Positions 7,668-17,665 of a stretch of 64,000 nucleotides of DNA are shown one piece after another. The position numbers were made by a program, and so were the translations under genes. Location: NCBI GenBank assembly GCA_005772955.1, contig SXID01000244.1:1-64000 (forward strand), read 5' to 3'. The stretch comes from Planctomycetia bacterium. GTDB taxonomy: Bacteria > Planctomycetota > Planctomycetia > Gemmatales > Gemmataceae. The notes under the pieces were generated by a model. The model did no database searches. It was given only the letters and a program-made list of their open reading frames with translations, and was not told the DNA's origin. The number at the start of each line of letters is the position of its first letter. The stretch's first letter is position 1.

Positions 7668-9518
7668 ATGTCCAGTCTGAGTCCATCGAATGCCTCGTCT
7701 GGACGGGAACGGTCCACGTGGCGGTTGGGTCGCCTGGCGCTGTTATTGATGCTGCTCGCGGTGCCTGTTGTCCTCGCGGAAAGCCCGGCTCCACCCGCTG
7801 CCGAGGATGACCCGATGCTCCGCAGTTCCTCGGCGTTACAGCCGATACCGCGCCCGCTGGAGCAACCGCCCACGATAGGCGGCTTCCAGCCGCTGTTGCC
7901 GTTGGCACCCGATAAGCCGCCACGACCCGCCAAGGGGCCTGGTTCAGTCGAGGCCGCGTTGGAAGGCATCAGCCGCAACGATGCCGCCTTCGAGGTGACC
8001 GTCGGTCAGGGGCGAATCCTGACCACGAAGATGGATCTGACGGTTAAGGACAAGGCTGGTCTGGTTGCAGTTGGCGATCCTCTGGTGCTGGACTTTGCCA
8101 TAGTCAGTCCGCGGCAACTTCGGGTGATTGGGCAACGGATTGGGGTGACCGATCTGTCCATCACCACTCCTGATGGTCAGACTTACAACTTCGAGGTGCA
8201 TGTTCTGGCCGACTTGGGGACGCTCCGCTTGCAGTTGCGGACCCTGTTCCCGGACGCGAGTTTGCGGCTGGCACAGATTCGCGACCACATCGTTGTGGAA
8301 GGGCAGGCGCGGGACGCCGGCCAAGTCGGGCGCATCATGGAAACCATCGAGGCGTACCTGCTGTCGGTGCAGCGGGCGCAACCCCGCCCGGCGGGTGGCG
8401 CGGGTCGCCCCGCGGCACCTGGCCCACGTGCGGGCGGCATCGATATGGAACCGGTTCAACCCCCCGCCGGGACTGCCCCTGCCGGAGGCGCCTCCCGCGG
8501 CGCGACGGGAACCGCCGGAACGAGGACGGGCCAAGTCATCAACATGATTCGTGTGCCTGGGTCGAAGCAAGTTCTTCTGAAGGTGCGGGTGGCCGAGTTA
8601 AACCGCACGGCCTTCCGGCAGGTCGGCTCTGACCTGCTCTTTTCTGGATCAAGCGCTACGACTGGGACGCGGTTGGGCCACACCCAGGGAGCCAGTGGAG
8701 CCACGGGCAACGGCGGTCTGGCCGGTTCGATTCAAAGCCTCTTCGGGAGTGGAGTGACCACCTTCGGAATCTTCCCCGAGGCGGATTTCGCGGTCTTCTT
8801 TAGCGCCATGCGTCGGAACTCACTGGTCCGCATCCTGGCGGAACCGAACCTAGTCGCCCTGAACGGCCACTCCGCCAACTTCCTCGCGGGTGGGGAGTTC
8901 CCCGTTCCGGTCACCCAGACAACGGTCAGCGGTGGTGCCACCCCAAACATCCAGTTCCGCGAGTTCGGGGTGCGCCTTGGGTTCCTCCCGACCATTCTGG
9001 ATGGCGACGTAATTCGATTGGCCGTGGACCCCGAAGTGAGCAACATCGATCCGACGCTCGCAACCACATTGGTTGCCGGCGGCTCGCCGGTGCCCGGACT
9101 GAGTACCCGGCGGGCGCACACGGTTGTCGAACTCCGTGAAGGGCAGACGCTTGCGATTGCGGGTCTACTGCAACTGACGATGGACGGGACCACCGCCCGG
9201 ATTCCCGGCCTCGGCGACCTGTCCATCCTCGGGCCGTTCTTCAGCAACACCAGCGGCACCCGGCAAGAGAAAGAACTGATCGTGCTAGTGACCCCCTATC
9301 TGGTGGAGCCTACCAACGCGAACGTCTGCATCCCCACGCCTGGGGACGACGTGCTGACCCCGACCGACTTCGAGTTTTACTTCCGCTCTCGGATCGAGGG
9401 GCGAACCGGGGTCGATTTCCGAGCCACGACCGACTACGACCGCGCCGGCTCGGCGGTGCGACACCGGCTGCAAATGGACGCCAAGTGGTTTCGCGGCCCG
9501 CGTGGTTACGGCGAGTGA
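7668..9518 (+). CDS. cpaC: Tad secretin CpaC/RcpA
   Basis: An outer-membrane secretin channel for the Flp pilus. The signal peptide is basic then hydrophobic (WRLGRLALLLMLLAVPVVLA), with cleavage near residue 37. A pilus-assembly N-terminal/BON-like region follows (about 90-240, e.g. ITTPDGQTYNFEVHVLADL), then a Pro/Gly/Ala linker (245-300) and the secretin core beginning KQVLLKVRVAELNRTAFRQVG. Hallmarks ALNGHSANFLAGGEFPVPV and VVELREGQTLAIAGLL are present. The long open frame starts earlier, but the ATG at 7668 has AGGGAGGA 5 nt upstream and a proper signal peptide. Next on the same strand come the small OmpA-like gene and the TPR lipoprotein. Confidence 0.9.
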   Translation: MSSLSPSNASSGRERSTWRLGRLALLLMLLAVPVVLAESPAPPAAEDDPMLRSSSALQPIPRPLEQPPTIGGFQPLLPLAPDKPPRPAKGPGSVEAALEGISRNDAAFEVTVGQGRILTTKMDLTVKDKAGLVAVGDPLVLDFAIVSPRQLRVIGQRIGVTDLSITTPDGQTYNFEVHVLADLGTLRLQLRTLFPDASLRLAQIRDHIVVEGQARDAGQVGRIMETIEAYLLSVQRAQPRPAGGAGRPAAPGPRAGGIDMEPVQPPAGTAPAGGASRGATGTAGTRTGQVINMIRVPGSKQVLLKVRVAELNRTAFRQVGSDLLFSGSSATTGTRLGHTQGASGATGNGGLAGSIQSLFGSGVTTFGIFPEADFAVFFSAMRRNSLVRILAEPNLVALNGHSANFLAGGEFPVPVTQTTVSGGATPNIQFREFGVRLGFLPTILDGDVIRLAVDPEVSNIDPTLATTLVAGGSPVPGLSTRRAHTVVELREGQTLAIAGLLQLTMDGTTARIPGLGDLSILGPFFSNTSGTRQEKELIVLVTPYLVEPTNANVCIPTPGDDVLTPTDFEFYFRSRIEGRTGVDFRATTDYDRAGSAVRHRLQMDAKWFRGPRGYGE

Positions 9519-9600
9519 GTGTCCGACCGGTCGGTGCCCGCCAGGAACGCCGACCGACGTGCGTGCGGAATATTTCCCAGGTCTCTAATCGGAGGCAAAT

Positions 9601-10278
9601 ATGTTCGTTCGAGGTAGTGTGAAGTGGTTGACCGCCGGTGTGCTGCTGACGACCACGGTCATGGCGGTGGCCCAACCGGGTTCCCCAATGCGTCCGGCCC
9701 CGGCGACCGGGAAGGTTCCCAGCTTTGGTCAGGTCCGCGTCGTGGCTCGTGGGCAGGCATCCGAACTGTCCCCACCCATGCAGTCGTCGCGATGCGGCAC
9801 TCCCACAGGCCCGGCCCCGTTCGGTGCCTCCGTGTCCGCCCACATCAATGGCCACGTAACAGCCGCCACCGCGGCGCGGATGGCGCTGTACGATTACGAC
9901 TTCCTGCCCGGAAACACTCAGCTCAATGCCCGTGGGGTAGACCGCGTGTGGCAGATCGCCAGAGTCATCGGGAACTTCAACAACCCGGTGGTGGTCGAGC
10001 GCACTTCGCACTCACCGACGCTGGCTGATGGTCGCAGACAGGCGGTGTTGGACGAACTGGCACGCATCGGCTTTGCTGTTGCTCCCGAACGTGTCGTGGT
10101 CGGCATGCCAAGCCCGGTTCCGCTGCAAGGCGTTGAGGCCGAGTCGATTTACGAGAATCTCTTGCTCCAGACGCAGTCGAGTGGCCGCTCGCCGGGCACT
10201 GGGGCTGGAACTTTCGGCGGTGGGTCCAGCACGGGAAGTTCCACCACAAGCGGGAATTCGTCAGACAATCGGCGGTAA
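9601..10278 (+). CDS. Small exported OmpA-like protein of the tad locus
   Basis: 225 residues: a signal peptide (VKWLTAGVLLTTTVMAVA), a variable segment, a compact domain at about 90-170 that resembles an OmpA/CpaD-type fold (YDYDFLPGNTQLNARGVDRVWQIARVI, then DGRRQAVLDELARIGF), and a Gly/Ser/Thr-rich tail. GGAGG precedes the ATG. Its position between the secretin and the TPR lipoprotein is where other tad loci encode RcpB/CpaD-type periplasmic partners of the secretin, so it may fill that role. The family assignment is by motif resemblance only. Confidence 0.75.
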   Translation: MFVRGSVKWLTAGVLLTTTVMAVAQPGSPMRPAPATGKVPSFGQVRVVARGQASELSPPMQSSRCGTPTGPAPFGASVSAHINGHVTAATAARMALYDYDFLPGNTQLNARGVDRVWQIARVIGNFNNPVVVERTSHSPTLADGRRQAVLDELARIGFAVAPERVVVGMPSPVPLQGVEAESIYENLLLQTQSSGRSPGTGAGTFGGGSSTGSSTTSGNSSDNRR

Positions 10279-10322
10279 TCCCCAACCCCAGACGGGATAC
10301 GATTCCAACCAGGAGACGAACA

Positions 10323-11087
10323 ATGCGGCGCGGAAACCACGGCAACTGGTATGTGCTGATGGCGCTGGGTCTGACGGTCCTTGTCGGCTGCCGGACCGCG
10401 CACCCGCCCCAGTCCAACGGGCTGACCACCAGTCCCGACTCGACTTCGGCCAACCAATTGACCAACGCCCAGGTTGCTGACCTGCACGTGGCTATCGGCC
10501 GAACCTTGGAGAAGCGCGGGGAACTGGAAGCGGCAGCGGCGAGCTACCAGAAAGCGATGGAGAAGGACGCGACCCGCGCGGACACCAGCGGCCGGCTCGC
10601 CGTGGTGTACGACCGGCAGGGTCGCTTTCGCGAGTCGGAAGAGATGTACCGTGCGGCCATCAAACAACAGCCCCACGATCCAGAGCTTGTCTGTAACTAT
10701 GGTTACAGCCTCTATCTTCAGGGCCGGCTGGAGGAGGGGGCCCGCGTGTTCAACCGGGCGCTCACACTCCGCCCCGACCACGCCCGCGCGCACAACAATC
10801 TCGGTTTAGTTCTGGCTCAGCAAGGCCACTCCGACGAGGCATTGCAGCAGTTCGCGATGGCGGGCTGCAGCAAAGCCGATGCCCATTGCAACCTCGCCTA
10901 CGCGATGACGCTCGACCAGTCTTTTGACAAGGCGATCAAGCATTACCAACTCGCTCTGAATGCCGATCCCAATTCCGAAGTTGCCAACCAAGGTCTTCAC
11001 GCCGCGCGGACGTTGTCGGCGAAAGCGACCGGAGCAACACCAGTTGACGGCGTCGGGGTTACGGCAAACCGTGAAACTCGCCAATGA
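10323..11087 (+). CDS. tadD: TadD-like TPR lipoprotein
   Basis: A predicted lipoprotein: the signal ends in the lipobox LVGC at about residues 20-23. At least four tetratricopeptide repeats follow (AAASYQKAMEKDATRADTS, SEEMYRAAIKQQPHDPELV, GARVFNRALTLRPDHARAH, AIKHYQLALNADPNSEVAN). TadD-type lipoproteins support assembly of the outer-membrane part of the Flp machine. The start has AGGAG 7 nt upstream. It is the third gene of the plus-strand arm and is followed 70 bases later by a terminator-like hairpin. Confidence 0.85.
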   Translation: MRRGNHGNWYVLMALGLTVLVGCRTAHPPQSNGLTTSPDSTSANQLTNAQVADLHVAIGRTLEKRGELEAAAASYQKAMEKDATRADTSGRLAVVYDRQGRFRESEEMYRAAIKQQPHDPELVCNYGYSLYLQGRLEEGARVFNRALTLRPDHARAHNNLGLVLAQQGHSDEALQQFAMAGCSKADAHCNLAYAMTLDQSFDKAIKHYQLALNADPNSEVANQGLHAARTLSAKATGATPVDGVGVTANRETRQ

Positions 11088-11156
11088 ATCACCGCGCGGT
11101 GAGTGCCACACGACACGCGTGACGCCATTGTCGATTACGTCCGTGACGGGAACTGC

Positions 11157-11182
11157 AAGAGTGACATCCCGGTGTCACTCTT
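11157..11182 (+). terminator. Terminator-like hairpin after tadD
   Basis: A perfect 10-base inverted repeat (AAGAGTGACA / TGTCACTCTT) with a 6-base loop, followed by a weak T-rich run (GTTTCGTT). It lies 70 bases after the tadD stop and probably ends the plus-strand arm of the pilus locus. Confidence 0.55.
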
Positions 11183-11583
11183 GTTTCGTTGGGTCGGCAT
11201 CACCCCAGCAAGGATCACGACTGAAGAATGCGATTCGACACGGTCAACACCGCAGGCACTGTCTACTTCCTCTGCTCCGTTCTCGATGGCTTCAGCCGCA
11301 CCGTCAGCCGACACTCCCCAGCATCACGTAACAGGGAATAGGAACTGTGAACTCGGAATCGTTCCAATGACCACGCGGCATACAAACCCGCCGCCCGTAC
11401 CAATCCAATTTCACGCTGAACCGACACAATGGTGCCCCGGTTCGCGTTATAGTGGGCGCTGGAAGCCCGGATTTAGGAGGTCACGGCCGAGTAAGCGAGT
11501 TCGCGACCTCACGGGAGCCAAAGAACAGGAAACCGGTGAAGGCCGGGAAAGGGTGATCACTCCCCTGTGCGGAGAACAGATTC
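11183..11583. other. Intergenic region before the kinase gene, no gene seen
   Basis: About 400 bases between the tadD terminator and the kinase start. A TATAGT near 11450 could be a -10 element but no matching -35 is visible. No recognisable protein is encoded. Confidence 0.45.
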
Positions 11584-13626
11584 ATGTCACCAGTACTTTC
11601 TCAGTCCAAGGATTGGCCGCAAGGCGAGATGGGCGAGATGGGAAATCTCATCCGCACCATGGATTGGTCGAAGACGCCGCTTGGTCCCATCGAGGACTGG
11701 CCTTCCAGCCTGCGTACCACGGTCAACCTGTGTCTGGCCTGCAACTTTCCGATCTCGCTTGCTTGGGGACCACAACGCACTCAAATCTACAACGATGGCT
11801 ACTGGCCGATCTGCGGTGCCAAACACCCGCATTCGATGGGCCAGGATTTTCGTGAATGCTGGTTCACCGCCTGGCCCGTGATCCGCGAGGCGTTCAACCA
11901 GGCCAGCAACGGCCAGCCCGCAGTTCTCTTCAACCAACCGATGACCCTCGATCGCCTCGGCTACCTGGAGGAAACTTTTTTCACGGCCTCTTTTAGCCCG
12001 ATACGGGACGAAACCGGTACCGTCGTTGGAGTGTTCCATCCGGTCCTCGAGTTGACCCAGCAAATCCTGGCCGAGCGGCGAATGCAGATCCTCCGCGTTC
12101 TGGCCGAGTCCACCGGTCCGGCGACCTCGGTCGAGCAGGCCGTGTCCCTCTGCGCCCGCGTTCTGGCGACCAACCCTCTCGACATCCCTTTCGCCCTGTT
12201 CTACCGCAAGTTCGCCGAGAACACCGACGTGCGGCTCGTCGAGTGTGTCGGGTTCCAACCCGGCGAGGCCGCCAGCCCGGAGCGAGTCACCAGTCATCCC
12301 TCGTCCGTTTGGCCCCTTGCGGAAGTAGAGAGGACCGGCAAGGCCGTAGTCGTGTACGACCTCCCGAGCCGGTTCGGGCGGTTCTCCCGCGGGCCGTATC
12401 CCGAGCCACCGCGAACCGCGTTGCTCTTGCCAATGCGCCTGCCGGGTCAGGCGCAGTTGTTGGGAATGCTTGTGGTGGGGGTGAGCGCACGCCGCCCGTT
12501 GGATGATCCCTACCGGACCTTTTACGCCCTGTTGGAGGACGCGGTCTGTAGTGCCCTGGCGAAAGCCCACGCCTACGCGGAGGAACGGTCGCGTGCCGAG
12601 CGAGCTGCCGAGTTGGATCGGGCGAAGACCGCATTCGTCAGCAACGTCAGCCACGAGTTCCGGACGCCGCTGACGTTGATGGTCGGACTGCTCGAGGAAG
12701 AACTGGCTTCGCCCCACCCTCCCGAAAGTGGCCATCGACTCGCGACGATCCATCGCAACGGTTTGCGGCTGCTCAAACTCGCCGATTCGCTGCTCGACTT
12801 TTCGCGGATCGAGGCCGGCCGGATGCAGGCCTCATTTGAGCCGACCGATCTGGCAGGACTCACGCGGCAGGGGTTTGCCAGGGTCCTGCGTCTCGCCAAC
12901 GTGGAGATCCAGGCGGCGAATCGGCACAAGAGCGAGTTCGTCGCCAACATGTCGCATGAACTGCGGACGCCGCTGAACAGCATCATGGGATTTGCCGAAT
13001 TGATGCACGACGGCCGGCTTGGCCCCGTGTCCGCCGACCACAAGGAGTATCTCGGCGACATCCTGACCAGCGCTCGACATCTGCTCGCTCTGATCAACGA
13101 CGTGCTCGACCTGTCCAAGGTCGAGGCCGGCAAGATGGAGTTCCGCCCCAAGCCAGTGGACCTGGCGGCGCTGACGGCCGAGACTACGGCCTGCCTACGG
13201 TCCCAGGCGGCACACAAGCAGATCACCCTCACGACGCACGTCGATCCCACCCTGTGCGACGTGGTCCTCGACGCTTCCAAGTTCAAACAGGTGATATACA
13301 ATTACCTTTCCAACGCTCTGAAATTCACACCTGAGCGCGGGCGGGTAACCATCCGGCTGGAGGCTGTCGAAAACGACCAGTTCCGGCTCGACGTGGAGGA
13401 CACCGGTTGTGGCATCGCCGCGGCCGACCTACCGAAGTTGTTCAGGGAGTTCCAGCAACTAAACCTGGGGTTGTCCAAACAGAATCAGGGAACGGGCCTG
13501 GGGCTGGCGTTGACGAAGCGGATCGTGGAGGCACAGGGTGGACGCGTTGAGGTTCGCAGCGCCCCCGGTCAGGGAAGTACATTCAGCGTCATCTTACCCC
13601 GACACCAGGCGAGCACTGAAGGATAA
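11584..13626 (+). CDS. Histidine kinase with tandem DHp domains and a single catalytic domain
   Basis: A soluble sensor kinase of 680 residues. The N-terminal PAS-like region (about 20-165) has the DWSKTPLGPIEDWPSSLRT and WGPQRTQIYND signatures of a family common in multi-sensor kinases. A GAF-like region (170-330) follows. Two HisKA/DHp domains come next: H357 in FVSNVSHEFRTPL and H458 in FVANMSHELRTPL. Only one ATPase domain is present, with N box N577, D607xGxG and the GTGLGL loop at 637-641. The second DHp starts where the first kinase's catalytic domain would be expected, so this looks like an in-frame join of two kinases with one catalytic domain lost. GGAGA precedes the ATG. The receiver genes downstream are likely partners. 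Confidence 0.9.
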   Translation: MSPVLSQSKDWPQGEMGEMGNLIRTMDWSKTPLGPIEDWPSSLRTTVNLCLACNFPISLAWGPQRTQIYNDGYWPICGAKHPHSMGQDFRECWFTAWPVIREAFNQASNGQPAVLFNQPMTLDRLGYLEETFFTASFSPIRDETGTVVGVFHPVLELTQQILAERRMQILRVLAESTGPATSVEQAVSLCARVLATNPLDIPFALFYRKFAENTDVRLVECVGFQPGEAASPERVTSHPSSVWPLAEVERTGKAVVVYDLPSRFGRFSRGPYPEPPRTALLLPMRLPGQAQLLGMLVVGVSARRPLDDPYRTFYALLEDAVCSALAKAHAYAEERSRAERAAELDRAKTAFVSNVSHEFRTPLTLMVGLLEEELASPHPPESGHRLATIHRNGLRLLKLADSLLDFSRIEAGRMQASFEPTDLAGLTRQGFARVLRLANVEIQAANRHKSEFVANMSHELRTPLNSIMGFAELMHDGRLGPVSADHKEYLGDILTSARHLLALINDVLDLSKVEAGKMEFRPKPVDLAALTAETTACLRSQAAHKQITLTTHVDPTLCDVVLDASKFKQVIYNYLSNALKFTPERGRVTIRLEAVENDQFRLDVEDTGCGIAAADLPKLFREFQQLNLGLSKQNQGTGLGLALTKRIVEAQGGRVEVRSAPGQGSTFSVILPRHQASTEG

Positions 13627-13705
13627 GACCGATGTGGTTTCCCACGGCGCCAGCACGTCGGGTCTACGCCGCGAAGCTCGCCTACAATGGTTATCTGGAG
13701 TTGCC

Positions 13706-14083
13706 ATGCCCAGTACACCAATCCTCGTCGTGGACGATCATCCGCTCAACCTCAAACTGGCCAGCCTGTTGCTGACCGTAGAAGGACATGAGGTGCGGAC
13801 GGCGATCGACGCAGCGGCGGCGCTGAACATCCTGGAATCGTTTATGCCAAGGTTAATCCTCATGGACGTGCAGATGCCCCGCATGGACGGCCTGGAACTG
13901 ACACGGCTCCTGAAAGCCAACCCGGTCCGCAGTAAGATCATCATTGTGGCCATGACCAGTTACGCGATGAAGGGCGACGAGGAGAAGTTCCGGGCGGCGG
14001 GCTGCGATGGTTACCTTGCCAAGCCGATCAACACGCGGACGTTCGCCGCGCAGGTGCAGTCTTTCTTGACGGAAAGCGAGTGA
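13706..14083 (+). CDS. Single-domain response regulator (CheY-like receiver)
   Basis: 125 residues, a receiver domain only, with no output domain. Key residues are intact: the acidic pair in LVVDDH, the phospho-acceptor Asp in LILMDVQMP, Thr in AMTSYA and Lys in LAKPI. The start at 13706 is supported by GGAG 5 nt upstream; the open frame runs on upstream into the kinase coding region, but that part has no receiver content. It probably passes phosphate between the kinase upstream and the hybrid protein downstream, or acts by protein binding. Confidence 0.88.
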   Translation: MPSTPILVVDDHPLNLKLASLLLTVEGHEVRTAIDAAAALNILESFMPRLILMDVQMPRMDGLELTRLLKANPVRSKIIIVAMTSYAMKGDEEKFRAAGCDGYLAKPINTRTFAAQVQSFLTESE

Positions 14084-14177
14084 GCCTCCAACGAGTCACG
14101 GTGCATACGCCGACGTGAAACACACATCGCGCTGACGCGACAACGCTCACCGTGCGTGATTCTGGAGTGATCAATTC

Positions 14178-17102
14178 ATGAACCCCGCCGTCATTCTCAT
14201 CGTCGAGGACAACCCGATCACCCGCAAGATGGTGCGGCTCACCCTGGAGAGCGCCGGCCACGTGCCCCTGGAGGCCGGCACCGGCCAAGAGGCCCAAGAA
14301 CTGCTCGCGAGCCAGCCGGTAGACCTCGTCCTGATGGACCTGCAGTTGCCAGACATGGATGGGAACGAGTTGCTCCGGCGGATGCGTGCCTTGCCGCGGG
14401 GTGCCGACATCCCCATCCTGGCCTGCTCGGGGTTCGAGGCGAGCATCAAGCAGGCGCGCGGCTTGCGCCAGGGCTTCACCGACATCCTCTTCAAGCCAGT
14501 CGAACCGTCGCGATTGTTGCAGGCCACTCAGGCCTATCTGCCGCTTCGACCACTGGTGGAAGGCAAGCCCGGCCGAGCCCGGGCCGTGCTGGTGGTCGAT
14601 GACGACCCGGTTCAGTTAAAGCTGCTGAAAGTTACGCTCACCCAACTCGGGTTTCAGGTCGTGACGGCGACCAATGGCACCGAAGCCCTGCAGCGGATCA
14701 GGCAGCAACCACCGGACGCGGTGGTGAGCGACGTGCTGATGCCGGACCTGGATGGCTACCACCTCTGCCAGGTGCTCCGTAGCGACCCCACTCTGGCGGA
14801 GGTGCCGGTCATCCTGGTTTCGCACTACTTCACAGAGGAGGAGGATCAGCACCTTGCCCGCGACGTGGGCGCCAGCGCCCTGGTGGTTCGGGGCCCAGAT
14901 AGTCAGGCGACGATCAAGGCGATCCTGGCGGGCCTTGACAGGCCGCCGGGAGTTGCCAACCCCCAGGCGAACCGGCAGGATCGGCAGTATCAGCAGCGAC
15001 TCATTCGCCAACTCGAGTGCCAGGCTACCATCAACACCGACTTCGCCAATCGCGTGGCCATCCTGGAGGCGGAACTGGCGATCCTGGCTGGCTTCGTCGA
15101 GGCGTTAAAGGACGGACCGGGGATCGAGAAGGCTCTTCCCGATCTGGTGCAGCGTTGCCTCGATACGGCCGGGGTCTCTCAGGGGGCCGCCTATCTGGTC
15201 GCCCCCGACGGCAGCGTCTACCTCTCCGCCAGGGTCGGGTATTTGCTGACGGACAACGACCCGCTTGGCGACCTGTTCGGCCACACCGAACTGCTGCGGC
15301 AGGCGATCGAGCAGCGGGCCCCAGTGCAGATTCCATCTCCTGTCCTTGCGGAGGAGGCGACCCGCGACTTGCTCAACCGCGCGCGGGCCAGCGCGTTGGT
15401 GCTGATCCCTATCTGCTCGGGCGATGAGTGTCTGGGCGTGTTGCTGCTGGCCGCTACCCGGCAGGACTTCAGCACCAGTTGGCTGAACTTCGCCCGGGCC
15501 ATTGGCGGGCAGATCGGCCAGGCGCTGGCGCTGGCCCGGGCGATGTCCCAGTTGTACGACAGCGAAGCCCGCTGGCGCGGCGTGGTCGAAACCGCCGTGG
15601 ATGCCATCATCCTGATCGATGAACGGGGCAACATCGAGTTCTTCAACCCGGCCGCTCACCAGCTGTTCGGCTACAGTGCCGCCGAGGTGCGGGGCCAGAG
15701 CATCAAACTGCTAATGCCCGACCCGTACCACAGCGAACTCAACAGGTACTTGCAACGCTACCGCACCACGGGCGATCACCGGATCATTGGCGTGAGCCAC
15801 GAAGTCCTCGCACGCAGCAAGGATGGCCGGATGTTCCCCGTGGAGCTGTCCATCAGCGAGGTTGGACTCCGGGACCGCCGCGTCTTCACGGGCATTCTCC
15901 GCGACGTCTCCGAGCGTAAACAGGCCGAGGAGGCTCGGGCACGCCTGGAACAGCAGCTCCTCCAGTCGCAGAAGATGGAGGCCATCGGTCGGCTCGCGGG
16001 CGGTGTCGCCCACGATTTCAACAACCTGTTGACCGTGATCGCAGGCTACGCTGACCTGTTGCGCAGCGGTCTTCACCCCAGCGACCCGATGGCTGCATTC
16101 GTGGGCGAGATCATCAAGGCCGGGGAACGGGCCGCCGACCTGACCAAACAACTGCTGGCCTTCAGCCGCAAGCAGATCATTTCCCCCGTGATACTGAACC
16201 TCAACGACGTGCTGGCTGGCCTGGAGAAGATGCTCCACCGCCTGATTGGCGAAGACATCGATCTGGCCTATGTGCTCGACCCGGAACTGGGCCAGATCAA
16301 GGCTGACCCCGGCCAGGTCGAACAGGTCCTGCTCAACCTCGTGGTCAACGCCCGTGATGCCATGCCCCGTGGCGGCAAGCTGACAATCGAAACCGCCAAC
16401 GTTGACCTCGACGCCGTTGCGCTACAAGGCGCCGAAGGGATGAAGTCGGGGGCGGGCGTACGGCTGGTGGTTTCCGACACAGGCTGTGGCATCGACCGGG
16501 CCACACTGCCTCAGATCTTCGAGCCGTTCTTCACGACCAAGGAGGCCGGCAGGGGAACGGGCCTGGGCTTAGCCACGGTGTACGGCATCGTCAAGCAGTC
16601 CGACGGCCACATCATCGTGTACAGCGAACCGGGTGTGGGCACGACCTTCAACATCTACCTCCCCCGCCTGGCCGCCCCAGCGACGCCCCCGAAGTCCCAG
16701 TTGCAAGAGGAGACCGTATTGCACGGCACGGAAACCGTGATGGTCGTCGAGGACGGAGACGCTTTGCGGGCACTGATGACGCAAGTCCTGGAACGCCACG
16801 GGTACACGGTCCTGTCTGCACGGCACGGTGGCGAAGCCCTGCTACTGTGTGAGCGCCACACCGGGCGGATTGATCTACTGGTAACCGATGTGGTGATGCC
16901 GCAACTGAGCGGACTCGAGTTGGCCCAGCGCCTGGCCCCGCTGCGTCCGAACTTGAAAGTGCTGTATGTGTCCGGCTACACGGACGAGGCCGTGGTGCGT
17001 CACGGGGTCCTCAGTGCCAACATGCACTTCCTGCAAAAGCCATTCACCCCTACGAACCTGGCGCGGAAAGTGCGCGACGTGCTGCAGCGGAAGAACGATT
17101 GA
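14178..17102 (+). CDS. Hybrid histidine kinase: REC-REC-GAF-PAS-HisKA-HATPase-REC
   Basis: A 974-residue cytoplasmic signalling protein. REC1 (5-120) has phospho-site D54 and K106. REC2 (136-253) has D185, but the conserved Lys is replaced around R238 (ALVVRGPD). A GAF-like domain lies at 300-455 and PAS at 465-585 ([20 protein letters not shown]). HisKA has H612 in the [11 protein letters not shown] form. HATPase spans about 705-830 (N724, [15 protein letters not shown]). REC3 (852-970) has D904 and K954. There is no DNA-binding domain and no membrane segment. GGAG lies 10 nt before the ATG. It is last in a three-gene signalling locus on the plus strand. Confidence 0.92.
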   Translation: MNPAVILIVEDNPITRKMVRLTLESAGHVPLEAGTGQEAQELLASQPVDLVLMDLQLPDMDGNELLRRMRALPRGADIPILACSGFEASIKQARGLRQGFTDILFKPVEPSRLLQATQAYLPLRPLVEGKPGRARAVLVVDDDPVQLKLLKVTLTQLGFQVVTATNGTEALQRIRQQPPDAVVSDVLMPDLDGYHLCQVLRSDPTLAEVPVILVSHYFTEEEDQHLARDVGASALVVRGPDSQATIKAILAGLDRPPGVANPQANRQDRQYQQRLIRQLECQATINTDFANRVAILEAELAILAGFVEALKDGPGIEKALPDLVQRCLDTAGVSQGAAYLVAPDGSVYLSARVGYLLTDNDPLGDLFGHTELLRQAIEQRAPVQIPSPVLAEEATRDLLNRARASALVLIPICSGDECLGVLLLAATRQDFSTSWLNFARAIGGQIGQALALARAMSQLYDSEARWRGVVETAVDAIILIDERGNIEFFNPAAHQLFGYSAAEVRGQSIKLLMPDPYHSELNRYLQRYRTTGDHRIIGVSHEVLARSKDGRMFPVELSISEVGLRDRRVFTGILRDVSERKQAEEARARLEQQLLQSQKMEAIGRLAGGVAHDFNNLLTVIAGYADLLRSGLHPSDPMAAFVGEIIKAGERAADLTKQLLAFSRKQIISPVILNLNDVLAGLEKMLHRLIGEDIDLAYVLDPELGQIKADPGQVEQVLLNLVVNARDAMPRGGKLTIETANVDLDAVALQGAEGMKSGAGVRLVVSDTGCGIDRATLPQIFEPFFTTKEAGRGTGLGLATVYGIVKQSDGHIIVYSEPGVGTTFNIYLPRLAAPATPPKSQLQEETVLHGTETVMVVEDGDALRALMTQVLERHGYTVLSARHGGEALLLCERHTGRIDLLVTDVVMPQLSGLELAQRLAPLRPNLKVLYVSGYTDEAVVRHGVLSANMHFLQKPFTPTNLARKVRDVLQRKND

Positions 17103-17665
17103 CCCGGTGCCCCGTGGAGTCCTGGGTCCGGGACAATCGTCGGTACTTTCCCGGTTCGGTAAAGCAGTGATCCGAGCCGGATGTGAGTGTGGTCGGGGTA
17201 CGCTTGGTTTTGGATCGACGCTTCATGGGAGTACTCCATCGTCGTGGCTTGTGCAGCCACCGCTTCGGTTGCCACCGTGCCAGCGGGCCGGTTGGATGGC
17301 GTCGTGGGGTGAAGCACCCTCGGCCAGTCTGGATGGTCGCGCGACAGAGTGTCGCTTGCGTAATGATAGACGACAGAAATCGGGGTGGGTTCGCTTGTTT
17401 GGCGGTGGGGTCTCAAGTTGTCAGGTCTGGGGTTCTCATCGTCTCTCGCGAAAGGTCGGACGACGCCTCTGCCCCTCCCCAAAGGTTACCGACCCGCTTC
17501 CGCTCGGTGGCTCGATGCGTCCCGACGGATCCGTCCAGGCTCACGCCGCAGTGCGGGTGTTGAAGTTCCAGACCGATGACCGACTGCCGCAGGGCACGGC
17601 CCTCACCCTGGAGTACAACGCCATTCGGCGAGCCGTACTTTGCTGTCAGTGTCCCCAAGAACAGG
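17103..17665. other. Intergenic region between convergent genes, no gene recognised
   Basis: 560 bases between the stop codons of the hybrid kinase and the dead protease-hydrolase fusion. Several short open frames exist on both strands (for example a plus frame around 17183-17563 and a minus frame around 17413-17658). None has a ribosome site or recognisable sequence, and I do not call them. No clear terminator hairpin was seen. Confidence 0.5.
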
